Part shown: piece after piece, positions 8,524-16,935 of the stretch | Numbering within the stretch: position 1 is the first letter of the stretch | Layout of the letters: the number at the start of each line of letters is the position of its first letter | From: an uncultured Victivallales bacterium | GTDB taxonomy: Bacteria > Verrucomicrobiota > Lentisphaeria > Oligosphaerales > JAFGRS01 | NCBI GenBank assembly: GCA_903837355.1 | Contig: CAILUI010000460.1 | Span: 1 to 64,000, forward strand | Direction of reading: 5' to 3' | DNA length: 64,000 nt | Notes under the pieces: model-generated | What the model saw: only the letters and a program-made list of their open reading frames with translations | Databases searched by the model: none | Told to the model about the DNA's origin: nothing | Position numbers and translations under genes: made by a program

Positions 8524-9419
8524 CACTCACCCCGACCGGCCTGGCTTTCACCTTGCCCCTGCTGGCAGCAGCCCTGAGCGCCGGGGCTGAGGAGTGGCCC
8601 GACATCCGCAGTGTGCCGCTGGACCTGACCGTGCCGCCGCTGGCGGAGGGGACCCCGGCGGCCGGGAAGCGGGTCAGGGCCGTCGCCGCCGAGTATGCGG
8701 GCACCGCGGTCTACCACACGCTTTATCTGCCGCTGGACTGGGAGCCTGGGCGGCGCTACCCGGTGATCGTTGAGTACGCGGGCAACGGCCCCTACCAAAA
8801 CGCGTATGGAGACACCTGCACCGGTAAGGTCGAAGACTGCGGGCTGGGCTATGGCAGTAGCGGCGGCAAGGGCTTCATCTGGGTCTGCTTACCCACTATC
8901 AGTGCCGACCGGCAGCACCACCAGTTGCAGTGGTGGGGTGACGTCGAGGCGACGGTGGCCTACTGCCTGACGGTGGTGCCAGAGGTCTGCCGGCAGTACG
9001 GCGGCGATCCGCAGGCGGTGCTCCTGGCCGGCTTCTCGCGCGGCGCCATCGCCTGCAACTACATCGGCCTGCACGACGATGCCATCGCCGCGCTCTGGTG
9101 CGGCTTCATCTGCCACAGCCACTACGACGGTGTTCTGGCCTGGCCTTATCCGGGCAGCGACCGCGCGGCGGCGGCGCGGCGGCTCCAGCGTCTGGGCGGG
9201 CGTCCCCAGTTCATCAGCCACGAGGTTTCCAGCCGCGCCACGCGCGAGTACCTGGCCGCAGCCTGCCCCCAAGGCCGCTTCACCTTTGTCGATCTGCGTT
9301 ACCGCAACCACACTGACTCCTGGGTGCGGCGCGATACCGCCGAGCGACAGCGCTTGCGGGAGTGGGTACGGAACACCCTCCCTGGCCATTCAGGCCAGGG
9401 AGGGCCGGATCCGGAGTAG
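8520..9419 (+). CDS. Secreted alpha/beta-hydrolase-fold esterase-like protein
   Basis: A 299-residue protein with a signal peptide (LAFTLPLLAAALSAGA) starting in an ATGA overlap with the preceding gene. The nucleophile elbow is visible as LLAGFSRGAIACNY (GxSxG, Ser at about residue 170). The strand RRYPVIVEYAGNGPY precedes it and a candidate catalytic His sits in RNHTDSWVRRD near the C-terminus. The family resembles Esterase_phb/Esterase-D-like sugar esterases, probably removing acyl groups from polysaccharide. The last 15 codons lie within a perfect 12-bp-stem palindrome (9376-9404), so the native C-terminus may have been replaced by a repeat insertion. Confidence 0.75.
   Translation: MTLTPTGLAFTLPLLAAALSAGAEEWPDIRSVPLDLTVPPLAEGTPAAGKRVRAVAAEYAGTAVYHTLYLPLDWEPGRRYPVIVEYAGNGPYQNAYGDTCTGKVEDCGLGYGSSGGKGFIWVCLPTISADRQHHQLQWWGDVEATVAYCLTVVPEVCRQYGGDPQAVLLAGFSRGAIACNYIGLHDDAIAALWCGFICHSHYDGVLAWPYPGSDRAAAARRLQRLGGRPQFISHEVSSRATREYLAAACPQGRFTFVDLRYRNHTDSWVRRDTAERQRLREWVRNTLPGHSGQGGPDPE
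9376..9404. terminator. Perfect 12-bp-stem hairpin at the 3' end of the esterase gene
   Basis: CCCTCCCTGGCC, loop ATTCA, then GGCCAGGGAGGG, lying just inside the coding end. A second small hairpin (GGCTC-tccc-GAGCC) follows at about 9423. There is no U-tract. It could be a terminator or a REP-like palindrome; the downstream symporter belongs to the same strand, so it may lower rather than end transcription. The rest of the 9420-9594 gap holds further GC-rich small inverted repeats and no gene. Confidence 0.5.
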
Positions 9420-9594
9420 GGGCGGCTCTCCCGAGCCGTCCTCCGGCGGCACGAGGTAGCCACTTGGCGCCACTGGCGCTAGGTTAGGCGGCGTGGACGC
9501 CCGCAGACTTCGCCGCGGGCGCCGGAGACCGAGGAGCAGGCCAGGCTGCGCCGTCCGCAGGCCGTGCCGCTCCCGCAGGAATGAGGACGCGACC

Positions 9595-11121
9595 ATGCCA
9601 CCCAGCCTCGCAGCGCTAGTGCACCCCGATTTCGGCGTCATCAACTACGCGGTGCTTGCCCTCTACCTGGTGGCGATGCTGGCGGTAGGGATCTGGTGCG
9701 GGCGTTCCGGAGGTGGCTCCGCCGGCTACTTCACGGGTGAAGGTAAGGTGCATCACTGGCTGGTCGGCATCTCGCTGCTGGGCACGTATCTATCGTCGCT
9801 GACGATGATGGCCTTGCCGGCCGTCTCGTTCGGGGCCGCTGACCTCATCTGGACGGTGCAGTTGCCCTTCCTGCTCGTGACTGCGCTGCTGATCACCGGC
9901 TATGTCCTGCCGCGCTTCCGCGCCTCTGGCTGCCTGAGCGTCTACGAGTTCCTCGAGCGCCGCATTCATGTGTCCTCACGGCTGATAGCGGCGGTGGGCT
10001 TTGTCCTGCTCTCCGTCGGCCGGATGGGCCTGGTGCTCTTCCTGCCGGCTCTGGCCTTCTCCGTAGTCACCGGTGCACACCTGATCGGCACGATCGTGGT
10101 GATGGGGGTCGTTTGCGTTGTTTACACCGTGCTCGGGGGCATCAAAGGCGTCATCTGGACGGACGTCATCCAGGTGTTCATCTTCATCATCGGCGCCGTC
10201 GCGACACTGTTTTTCATCTTCGCACCCGGAGTCGACTTCTGGGCCGCGGCCAAGGCCAGTCACAAGTTCCGTACCTTCAACTGGAGTACGGATCTAACTC
10301 AGGTCGTGACCCTCTGGCTGGTGCTGCAGACCCTCTTCGAGACCGTCCGTATCTATGCCACGCAGCAGGAGATGACGCAGCGCTATCTCACCGCGGAATC
10401 GACGCACAAGGCCAACGTCAGCGTCTGGATGTCGATCCTGGGCTACATCCCGCTGGGTTACCTCTTCTACTTCATCGGGGTGGCGTTGTTTGTCTACTAC
10501 CAGGCCAACCCGGACCCGGCCGTCGAGATGCTCAAGCAGGCCAAGCGTCTGGACTCGCTGTACGCATATTTCGTGGTCACGCGGATGCCGGCCGGGCTGG
10601 CGGGGTTGGTCATCGCTGCCTTCTTCGCGGCGGCGATGTCGACGATCTCCTCGAGCATGAACTCCTGCTCGGCGGTCTGTCTGGAGGACTTCTACAAGCG
10701 CTTCTGGGGTCAGGGCAAAGAGGACCGGCACTACCTCTTCGTGGCCAAGTCGCTGGTGGTGGTCTGGGGCGTGCTGGCTATCGCGATGGCAATCCTGTTC
10801 ATGCAGATCGAACTGGCGCAGATCGTCTGGGCCAAGGTGATGGCGGTCTCGACGTGCGGTATACTTGGGCTCATGGCCCTGGCCTTCCTGCCGCGGAAGG
10901 TCAACCCGTGGGCCGGCGTGCTGGGCGTGGTGGCCTCGTACGTCTGCCTGGCGGTGCTGAAGGTCTTCCTGCAGGTCAGTCCGAACCTCGCCCTCGTATC
11001 CTCGATCCCCAAGGACGCCGCGGGGGTGAACTTTCTGCTCTGGCCAGTGATCTGCAACCTGGTCTGCTTCGGCGTCGGCTTCGCCGTGGACCGCATCTGG
11101 CCGCGGCGTGAGGCCGCTTAG
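9595..11121 (+). CDS. Sodium:solute symporter (SSS family)
   Basis: A 508-residue integral membrane protein with about 13 predicted segments and SSS signatures: YFTGEGKVHHWLVGISLLGT, where a Gly-rich segment and early sodium-site residues sit, LGGIKGVIWTDVIQVFIFI at about residues 182-200, and FFAAAMSTISSSMNSCSAV, the typical core helix 8 motif. GAGGA lies 9 nt before ATG 9595; the longer frame from 9493 is Arg-rich and rejected. It imports a sodium-coupled solute, probably the sugar or sugar acid released by the enzymes upstream. Its TAG stop overlaps the converging sulfatase stop by four bases. Confidence 0.92.
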   Translation: MPPSLAALVHPDFGVINYAVLALYLVAMLAVGIWCGRSGGGSAGYFTGEGKVHHWLVGISLLGTYLSSLTMMALPAVSFGAADLIWTVQLPFLLVTALLITGYVLPRFRASGCLSVYEFLERRIHVSSRLIAAVGFVLLSVGRMGLVLFLPALAFSVVTGAHLIGTIVVMGVVCVVYTVLGGIKGVIWTDVIQVFIFIIGAVATLFFIFAPGVDFWAAAKASHKFRTFNWSTDLTQVVTLWLVLQTLFETVRIYATQQEMTQRYLTAESTHKANVSVWMSILGYIPLGYLFYFIGVALFVYYQANPDPAVEMLKQAKRLDSLYAYFVVTRMPAGLAGLVIAAFFAAAMSTISSSMNSCSAVCLEDFYKRFWGQGKEDRHYLFVAKSLVVVWGVLAIAMAILFMQIELAQIVWAKVMAVSTCGILGLMALAFLPRKVNPWAGVLGVVASYVCLAVLKVFLQVSPNLALVSSIPKDAAGVNFLLWPVICNLVCFGVGFAVDRIWPRREAA

Positions 11122-12587
11122 CTCAGCAACCCCAGCCGCACGAACTGTTCGGGCGGGGCGGCGTTGGCGCGCATGAGCTGGACGAGATGGTCCGTCATGC
11201 GCCGCTCGATGGCGGGGTCGTGCAGCGGTTGCTGCTGGCCCGGATCGGCGTCGAGGTCGAAGAGCAGGGTGCCGAAGTCACTGGCCTTGGCCCAGGCCCG
11301 GCCCTCGATCCGCAGCGTCCGGCAACCCTTGCTGAAGGGGAAGGGCTCCTGCAGGCCGATATTCTGTAACTCGTTGACCGCGAAGGCTGTTCGCATGTGT
11401 GCCGGCATCAGGGTGTACTCGTACAGCGGCTGGTTTTCCGGGGTGGCATTGGCGCGCATGTAGACGTAGCGGCCGTCGGTGCAGCAGACGTGCGCGCCGA
11501 AGAGGCCGAACAGGGCCGCCTCACGGACGGGAGTGTCGTGGGCGATGGTGTCGCGCAGCGGCTGCCCCTGCATGTCGCGCGGCCGCTCCACCCCGAAGTA
11601 CTCCAGCAGTGTGGCCGGGAGGTCGATGGTCTGCACCAGGCTCTGGCGCCGGGCGCCCTGCACGCCGGAACGCGGGTCCCAGATGAACAGCGGCGTGTGG
11701 ATGACCTCGTCGTAGAACGGCTCGACACACTTGGCCCACCAGTCGTGCTCGCCCAGCAGGAAGCCGTGGTCGGTGTTGACGATCAGCATCGTGTCCTTCC
11801 ACAGGTCGAGCTCGTCCATCAGGTCGAGGACACGGCCCAGATAATGGTCGCACATCGTGTGTAACGCGGCGCTCTGGTGGCGCATGTCCTGAACCTGTTC
11901 CGGGGTCTGGGTGACGCGGCCATAGGGGGGCCAGTCCCAGTGCAGCGGGTCGTGCGGCGGCGGATAGAGCTGCCGGAAACGCTCCGGGCAGAAGTAGGGC
12001 TCGTGCGGGTCGAAGGTCTCCAGGTGCAGGAACCAGTTGTCCGCGCCGGCATTCTGGCGCAGGAAGGACTCGCCCAGACTGAAGGTCATGGGTTGGGGCA
12101 GATCCTGTTCCCGGGTCAGATGCGAGCGGTTGACCCAGTCCTGCCGCAGCCACGGGCCGCCGCGATGCTCGTTGTTGCGGCTCGGCGGGAGGTCCTTGAG
12201 CCGCAGGTCGCCCTTCCAGGGATCGCCCTCCTGTCCGCGCGCGATCTCCCACGAGTTGTACCGCGTGTGGTAGTTGGCGCCACCCTCCTCCCAGTAGTGG
12301 TAGTGATCGCTGATGAGGTGCGCGAGGATGCCCTGGTCGCGCAGCATCGCCGGCATGGAATCATCGAAGGGCTCGAGCGGCCCCCAGCTCCGATGCAGCA
12401 GGTTATAGCGGCCCGTGTGCAGTTCGCGCCGCGCCGGCATGCAAGGCATGCTGCCGGCATAGCTCGTGGCGAAGGTGCAGGCGTGGTCGGCCAGACGCTG
12501 GAAGTTAGGCGTCTGGACCCAGTCACAGCCGTAGGGCGAGAGCATCCGGCGGTTCAGCGAGTCGAACATCAGCATGATGGCGCGCAT
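11118..12587 (-). CDS. Sulfatase (formylglycine-dependent, alkaline phosphatase superfamily)
   Basis: A 489-residue protein. The maturation motif C49-M-P-A-R53, followed by ELHTGR, marks the Cys that an anaerobic or aerobic formylglycine-generating enzyme converts. Metal-site elements are an N-terminal Asp (MLMFDSLNRR) and IVNTDHGFLLGEHDWWAK at about residue 268. There is no clear signal peptide, so a cytoplasmic enzyme acting on imported sulfated sugars is plausible. AGGA lies about 8 nt before the start at 12587. Convergent with the SSS symporter. The substrate subfamily cannot be told from sequence alone. Confidence 0.92.
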   Translation of the reverse strand: MRAIMLMFDSLNRRMLSPYGCDWVQTPNFQRLADHACTFATSYAGSMPCMPARRELHTGRYNLLHRSWGPLEPFDDSMPAMLRDQGILAHLISDHYHYWEEGGANYHTRYNSWEIARGQEGDPWKGDLRLKDLPPSRNNEHRGGPWLRQDWVNRSHLTREQDLPQPMTFSLGESFLRQNAGADNWFLHLETFDPHEPYFCPERFRQLYPPPHDPLHWDWPPYGRVTQTPEQVQDMRHQSAALHTMCDHYLGRVLDLMDELDLWKDTMLIVNTDHGFLLGEHDWWAKCVEPFYDEVIHTPLFIWDPRSGVQGARRQSLVQTIDLPATLLEYFGVERPRDMQGQPLRDTIAHDTPVREAALFGLFGAHVCCTDGRYVYMRANATPENQPLYEYTLMPAHMRTAFAVNELQNIGLQEPFPFSKGCRTLRIEGRAWAKASDFGTLLFDLDADPGQQQPLHDPAIERRMTDHLVQLMRANAAPPEQFVRLGLLS

Positions 12588-12617
12588 GGGTAGGAGTCCT
12601 GTCGTCAGGGGTCATTG

Positions 12618-12722
12618 GTCAGAGGTCGGAGGTCGGAGGTCGGAGGTCGGAGGTCGGAGGTCGGAGGTCGGAGGTCGGAGGTTGGAGGTCGGAGGTCGGA
12701 GGTCGGAGGTCGGAGGTCGGGG
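12618..12722. repeat. 7-bp-period tandem array (ggtcgga), about 14 units
   Basis: Nearly perfect ggtcgga heptads with one gttgg variant. The array begins 40 nt beyond the stop of the 1160-residue minus-strand gene and runs to just upstream of the sulfatase start. Part of a set of similar arrays at gene 3' ends in this window. Confidence 0.85.
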
Positions 12723-12762
12723 ACTCGCCTTACCCGCTGAGTGCAGCACCCGGTTGCTGCGC

Positions 12763-15700
12763 TCATGGTTCGCTGATCAGCCAGGCCTCGATCCCGGCGG
12801 TTGGGAGTGTCACGCGTTCACTATTGCGTTGCGGCTGGGCGGCAGCGCCATCGATGCGGGCACCGGCAGCGTCGATGGGTTCGAGGCGCGCCGTGGCCGG
12901 CAAGGTGAGGCTGACCGAGGTGACCTGCGCCAGTGGGATCAGCCGCATCCGGCCGGGCGCCTCGAAGAGCAGCGCGACGGCGCCGTCGGTGGCGAGCGGG
13001 CCGAAGTCGTGCCAGCGGCCGCCGCCGTCTGCAAAGCGGTAGGCCGGGGAGTCCACATAGCCGATACGGCGGCCGTCGACCTCCGTGCAGTACTCCACGA
13101 AGCCTTCGGCTGCGGCTGCCCAGCCGTAGGGCGACAGGTCACGCCGGTCGCCGCCGATCTCCACCTGCCAGCGCTCCTGAGCGTTGGTGTTGACCGCCAC
13201 GTCGAGGCCGTTGCTGTAGCGGACGCGGACCTGGTTCGAGCGGTTGGCGTCGACCTTGAGCGCTTCGGAGGTGGTGTAGAGGCGGCCCTGGTGGTGGTAG
13301 CGGATCTCGCGCACCGGGGTCATGATGTAGCGCGACTGGAGCTGCTGCATGAGGTAGTAGTAGCGCGCTGCCAGAGGCAGGTCGCCGAAGGGCTGGAAGC
13401 CCATATGCCCATAGGCGATGGTTGCAGCCAGGCAGTGCCAGACGCTCTGGCCCCAGGACCAGCCCGGCGTCATCGAGATGTCGGCCTCGAGAGGGTGTAG
13501 TTTCAGCAGGTCGAAATCGAGCAGGAGAGGGGCATTGCCGGCATCGGGGATGCCCATCTGCGCGTAGTTGCCATCGACCAGGCCGGCGTAGAACCAGTGG
13601 TGCCCGCCCTCGCTGAAGATCGGGCCGCCATAGGCCCGGTGCCCATCCAGCAGCAGGGCTCCCCAGGCGCGGAAGCTGGTCGAGAGCTTCCCGGCGCCCG
13701 GAGTGCCGGCTTGGCAGTCGACCTGACCCCAGGGCGGGTAGGCGGTGTGGCAGTCGCGGTAGGCGGTGTTGGTGCCGAACTTGCGCTGCACGCGGCGGGG
13801 GTAATCCAGGGCCATGTCCAGGGCCTTCAGCGGCCGGATGGCGTAGGTCGGCGGCCAGACGCGCATCAGCTCCCCGAACGAGTTACGGGCGGCGTTGCGC
13901 AGGTCCCACGAAGCGCCGAGGGGGTTGTAGTCGGTGAAGTTCTCATAGAGGCCGATGGGGTAGCCCAGCTCGCGCAGCGCCTGGCAGTAGGCCATGAGGG
14001 CAGCATCGCCGACTTCCGGGGAGGCCTCGGTACATAGGGTGTACTCCTGGCCCCCCTGGCCAACATCGGCGGCGTTGCTCCAGGCGTCCTCATGGTGGCT
14101 GACCCGGACGTTGCGGATGCCCTTGCGGTGGTACTCGCGCCACATGGCGAGGTGCCGGTCGAAGCGGTCGGCGCCCAGGGCTCCGATGTGACAATAGAGC
14201 CGCTCGCGGAGTACGGCCGCCTGGGTCGAGGGCGGGTTCGGGATCGTCGGCAGGACCTCCTCGAAGCGTGAGGAGACGTTGATGAACTGGCGTTCGCCGA
14301 GGGCATTGCGGCGGCCGTCGGTGAGCAGGTCATAGAGCGCGCCACCGTTCATCACCGCGGTCTGGTCGGCGCCCGAGCTGCAGGCGGTGTAGAAGCGGGA
14401 CGCCTCGGTGTTGTACCAGTCGAGCAGCGTCAGTGCGAAGGTGTCGTTGGTCAGGAGTACGCCGGGGCCCTCGTTGTGGATGGCGAGGTAGGGCACGCGG
14501 AACAGCTTGTGTGCCGGGACGTTCTCGGCTCGCCCCAGGCGCAGCGCCGTGACCTGGCCGGGCGTGGCCGACCAGTCGACGATCAGCGACTTGCCGCGGG
14601 CGCGCAGGGTCAACGCGAAGTCCGCGTGCGCGTCGCCCTGCGTGGCTCGCCAGTGGGCGACCACGGTGTCGCCCTTGCGGCGCAGCGAGCGCAGGGTGCG
14701 GACGACCGTGGCGTCGCCGGGTTCATGCTCGCCGCTGCCCAGGCGGACCACCGGGCCGGCTTCGGTACACGGGCGGAAGGCGGGTCGTCCGGCCACCGCG
14801 ACGGTCAGATCGCTGAGGGTGCCCGTCGCCGGTTGGTAGCGCCAGATCACGCTCTCGTCGCCCTGCGCCGCGAACACGAAGGCATCGCCCTCCTGCGTCA
14901 GCCGTACCGTCGTCGGCGTTTCCAGCGTGGGCTGGATCGTGTCCGGCGTCGTCGGGAAGGGCAGATTCTCGATGCGACTCGGATGGAACCTGGGCTTGGC
15001 CATGTCGTCTTCGAACACCGCCACAGACTCGATGTAGAGCGTCCGCGGTTCGCGGTTGTAGCCGCCGCGGACCTCGATCGCCTCGAGCTGGGCCGGCCAG
15101 TGTATCCGGCCATCGTTGGGGCCGCCCCAGAACTCGTGTCCGGGGTCGCTGGCCGGGTCGTCGCGGAGGCGCTTCGAGAGCCAGCCGTAGAACTTGAAGT
15201 TAACCACTCCCAGGTCGAGGCGGTGCCGCTGGCCCGCGGCGTCCACGAAGCGCAACCAGACGTTGACGGGCGGGGTGCCGGGATCCGGCATCCAGGACCA
15301 GTTATTGCCGTACACCCAGGCTCCGGCCGCGTTGAACGGACCCCGTACCGGGATGGGCTGCGGCGGCACGAGGTCGATCTGGCCGGCGCCGTCGCGGCTG
15401 CGGTAGACGAGCTTGGCCTGGTAGCGCAGGTCTTCGTGACACGGCTCCTCCACCGAGCGCAGGAGGGTGGCTTCGGCACCACCGGATTGCGCCACGCGCC
15501 AGCCGTTGAGGTCGCCGAAGGTGACCAGGGCCGGTTGCTCGCGCTTGCGGCCCTTGAAGCCGCGCCAGATCGGGGTGATGTGGTCTGGCTGCGCTTCGAT
15601 TTCGGCCGCGGACCAGGTGATGGGCAGCGTCTCGACCTGGCTGGCCTCGACGTCGTCCAGGTAGACGGTGAACTCGCGGGTGAGTTCAGGTGGCGCCTCC

Positions 15701-16245
15701 TGCTGGGCCACGAACAGCAGCTTCACGATGCGGGCGGGATCCACCTTGCCATCCGCATCGGGGGCCCAGTCCGGGTTGGTCGCCTGGCTGACCGGGACGG
15801 ATTCGAACGGGTGCCATTCCGGGTCGGCGTAGGTCTCGCCGGGGATCGGCAGCAGCCAGTGCGAGTCGCCGCCCCCGCTCCGACCACCGGCTTCGACCAG
15901 CAGAATGCCGCCGTGGGGGCGTTGCGCCAGCGCGTTGCCTTTGAGCCAGAAGCGTAGCCGACTCTCCGGCGACCAGCGTAGGTCACTGACATCGATCTGC
16001 CAGGTGGCGCGCACGATGCGGCCCTGACCGCTCAGCGCCAGGGTGACCGCCAGGGCCCGCTGGCCCCCGTGCGCTGCCGCCGTCGTCGGTTGCACCGTCG
16101 GCGCGGGGCCCGAGTCGGGCGCCCAGGACCGCGATACCTGATCGAAATCGGACAGCACCGTCCAGGTGTCCGCGCCGTGCGCGACGGCGGTCGCCGCCGC
16201 CAGGCCCAGACAGAGCCTGGCCATCTGAGCTTGCCAGTACTGCAT
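12763..16245 (-). CDS. Large secreted protein, putative glycosidase of unassigned family
   Basis: About 1160 residues. A signal peptide (ARLCLGLAAATAVAHGAD) follows a cluster of Met codons at 16245-16251; a GGGGGAGAGG site best fits the ATG at 16245. Residues about 20-170 look like a beta-sandwich carbohydrate-binding module (WRFWLKGNAL-like strands, YLDDVEASQVETL). A second beta-rich part follows. The region of residues about 690-1000 looks like a TIM barrel: RNVRVSHHEDAW, GYPIGLYENFTDYNPLG, AYRDCHTAYPPWGQVDCQA and GGPIFSEGGHHWFYAG. Asp/Glu in YENFTDYN and FSEGGHHW are candidate catalytic acids. It recalls GH101-like or DUF5696-type proteins, but I cannot place it. A heptad array lies 40 nt past its stop. 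Confidence 0.75.
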   Translation of the reverse strand: MQYWQAQMARLCLGLAAATAVAHGADTWTVLSDFDQVSRSWAPDSGPAPTVQPTTAAAHGGQRALAVTLALSGQGRIVRATWQIDVSDLRWSPESRLRFWLKGNALAQRPHGGILLVEAGGRSGGGDSHWLLPIPGETYADPEWHPFESVPVSQATNPDWAPDADGKVDPARIVKLLFVAQQEAPPELTREFTVYLDDVEASQVETLPITWSAAEIEAQPDHITPIWRGFKGRKREQPALVTFGDLNGWRVAQSGGAEATLLRSVEEPCHEDLRYQAKLVYRSRDGAGQIDLVPPQPIPVRGPFNAAGAWVYGNNWSWMPDPGTPPVNVWLRFVDAAGQRHRLDLGVVNFKFYGWLSKRLRDDPASDPGHEFWGGPNDGRIHWPAQLEAIEVRGGYNREPRTLYIESVAVFEDDMAKPRFHPSRIENLPFPTTPDTIQPTLETPTTVRLTQEGDAFVFAAQGDESVIWRYQPATGTLSDLTVAVAGRPAFRPCTEAGPVVRLGSGEHEPGDATVVRTLRSLRRKGDTVVAHWRATQGDAHADFALTLRARGKSLIVDWSATPGQVTALRLGRAENVPAHKLFRVPYLAIHNEGPGVLLTNDTFALTLLDWYNTEASRFYTACSSGADQTAVMNGGALYDLLTDGRRNALGERQFINVSSRFEEVLPTIPNPPSTQAAVLRERLYCHIGALGADRFDRHLAMWREYHRKGIRNVRVSHHEDAWSNAADVGQGGQEYTLCTEASPEVGDAALMAYCQALRELGYPIGLYENFTDYNPLGASWDLRNAARNSFGELMRVWPPTYAIRPLKALDMALDYPRRVQRKFGTNTAYRDCHTAYPPWGQVDCQAGTPGAGKLSTSFRAWGALLLDGHRAYGGPIFSEGGHHWFYAGLVDGNYAQMGIPDAGNAPLLLDFDLLKLHPLEADISMTPGWSWGQSVWHCLAATIAYGHMGFQPFGDLPLAARYYYLMQQLQSRYIMTPVREIRYHHQGRLYTTSEALKVDANRSNQVRVRYSNGLDVAVNTNAQERWQVEIGGDRRDLSPYGWAAAAEGFVEYCTEVDGRRIGYVDSPAYRFADGGGRWHDFGPLATDGAVALLFEAPGRMRLIPLAQVTSVSLTLPATARLEPIDAAGARIDGAAAQPQRNSERVTLPTAGIEAWLISEP

Positions 16246-16328
16246 CATCATAGCCTCTCCCCCATCCGTGACACCGAGCCGCGCGGTGGTGTACGGTACC
16301 GTAATGCCGAACCAGGAGGGATTCGAGG

Positions 16329-16814
16329 ATGCGCCTGAAGCTGATTGCCCCCATGGCGCGCGCTTTGCCGCAGGTGCTACTGCAGTCCCTGCAACTGCGG
16401 GCTGTGGAGGGTGCACCCGCCGCGGGTAGCGCCTTCGCCGGCGCCTATGCTCCGAGCGCCGAGTACACCCCGCCGACCGATCCGGCGGTGCCCGGGAAGC
16501 TCGTCGAATGGCAGGACTGGAAGGTCGGGCTGCTGATCAGTTGGCAAGCCAGCACGCAGTGGGGCATCGACTCCTGGCCGCTCTGCCCGGAGCGCTACGA
16601 CTGGAACCGGCGGCGCGACTGGGTGACCGGAACCGACAGCCCCTTCGCTGCCGCCGACCGCGCCTACAAGAGCGCCTATGAAGGCCTGATGCAGACCTTC
16701 AACCCTCTCGGCGGCAACCTTGGCTCGCCTTGCCACCACCCGCTCGGACTGCGAGCGGACGTCGCAACGAGCCGAGCGCCACCTCTCGGAGAGCAAGCGG
16801 CTGCGCTGGCTTGA
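16329..16814 (+). pseudogene. GH29 alpha-L-fucosidase, N-terminal fragment (disrupted)
   Basis: An intact gene start with a strong AGGAGGG site precedes MRLKLIAPM. Residues about 58-130 read as the beginning of a GH29 domain: VEWQDWKVGLLISWQASTQW, GIDSWPLCPERYDW, YEGLMQTFNP. The same elements occur in the intact GH29 enzyme at 38543-40219 (WQDLRFGVFICWGP). Homology stops near 16705 and the frame ends at 16814 in unrelated sequence. The next recognisable piece of the same domain, on the same strand, begins near 25735, about 9 kb away. About 65 residues, including the HHDGF segment, are missing between them. Confidence 0.8.
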
Positions 16815-16850
16815 GGACGCGGACGCCGACAAAGGGACCGCACATGGCAG

Positions 16851-16878
16851 GCCGGCGCACGAGGGTACGCGCGCCGGC
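16851..16878 (-). terminator. Hairpin downstream of the 929-residue surface protein gene
   Basis: GCCGGCGC and GCGCCGGC enclose a 12-nt loop, 58 nt past the stop of the minus-strand gene ending at 16936. No U-tract, so rho-independent function is uncertain. Confidence 0.35.
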
Positions 16879-16935
16879 CATCCATGCCGCTAACCAAACC
16901 CGCCGCGGTTCTCCGCGACGACGGCCCAAGGGGAC

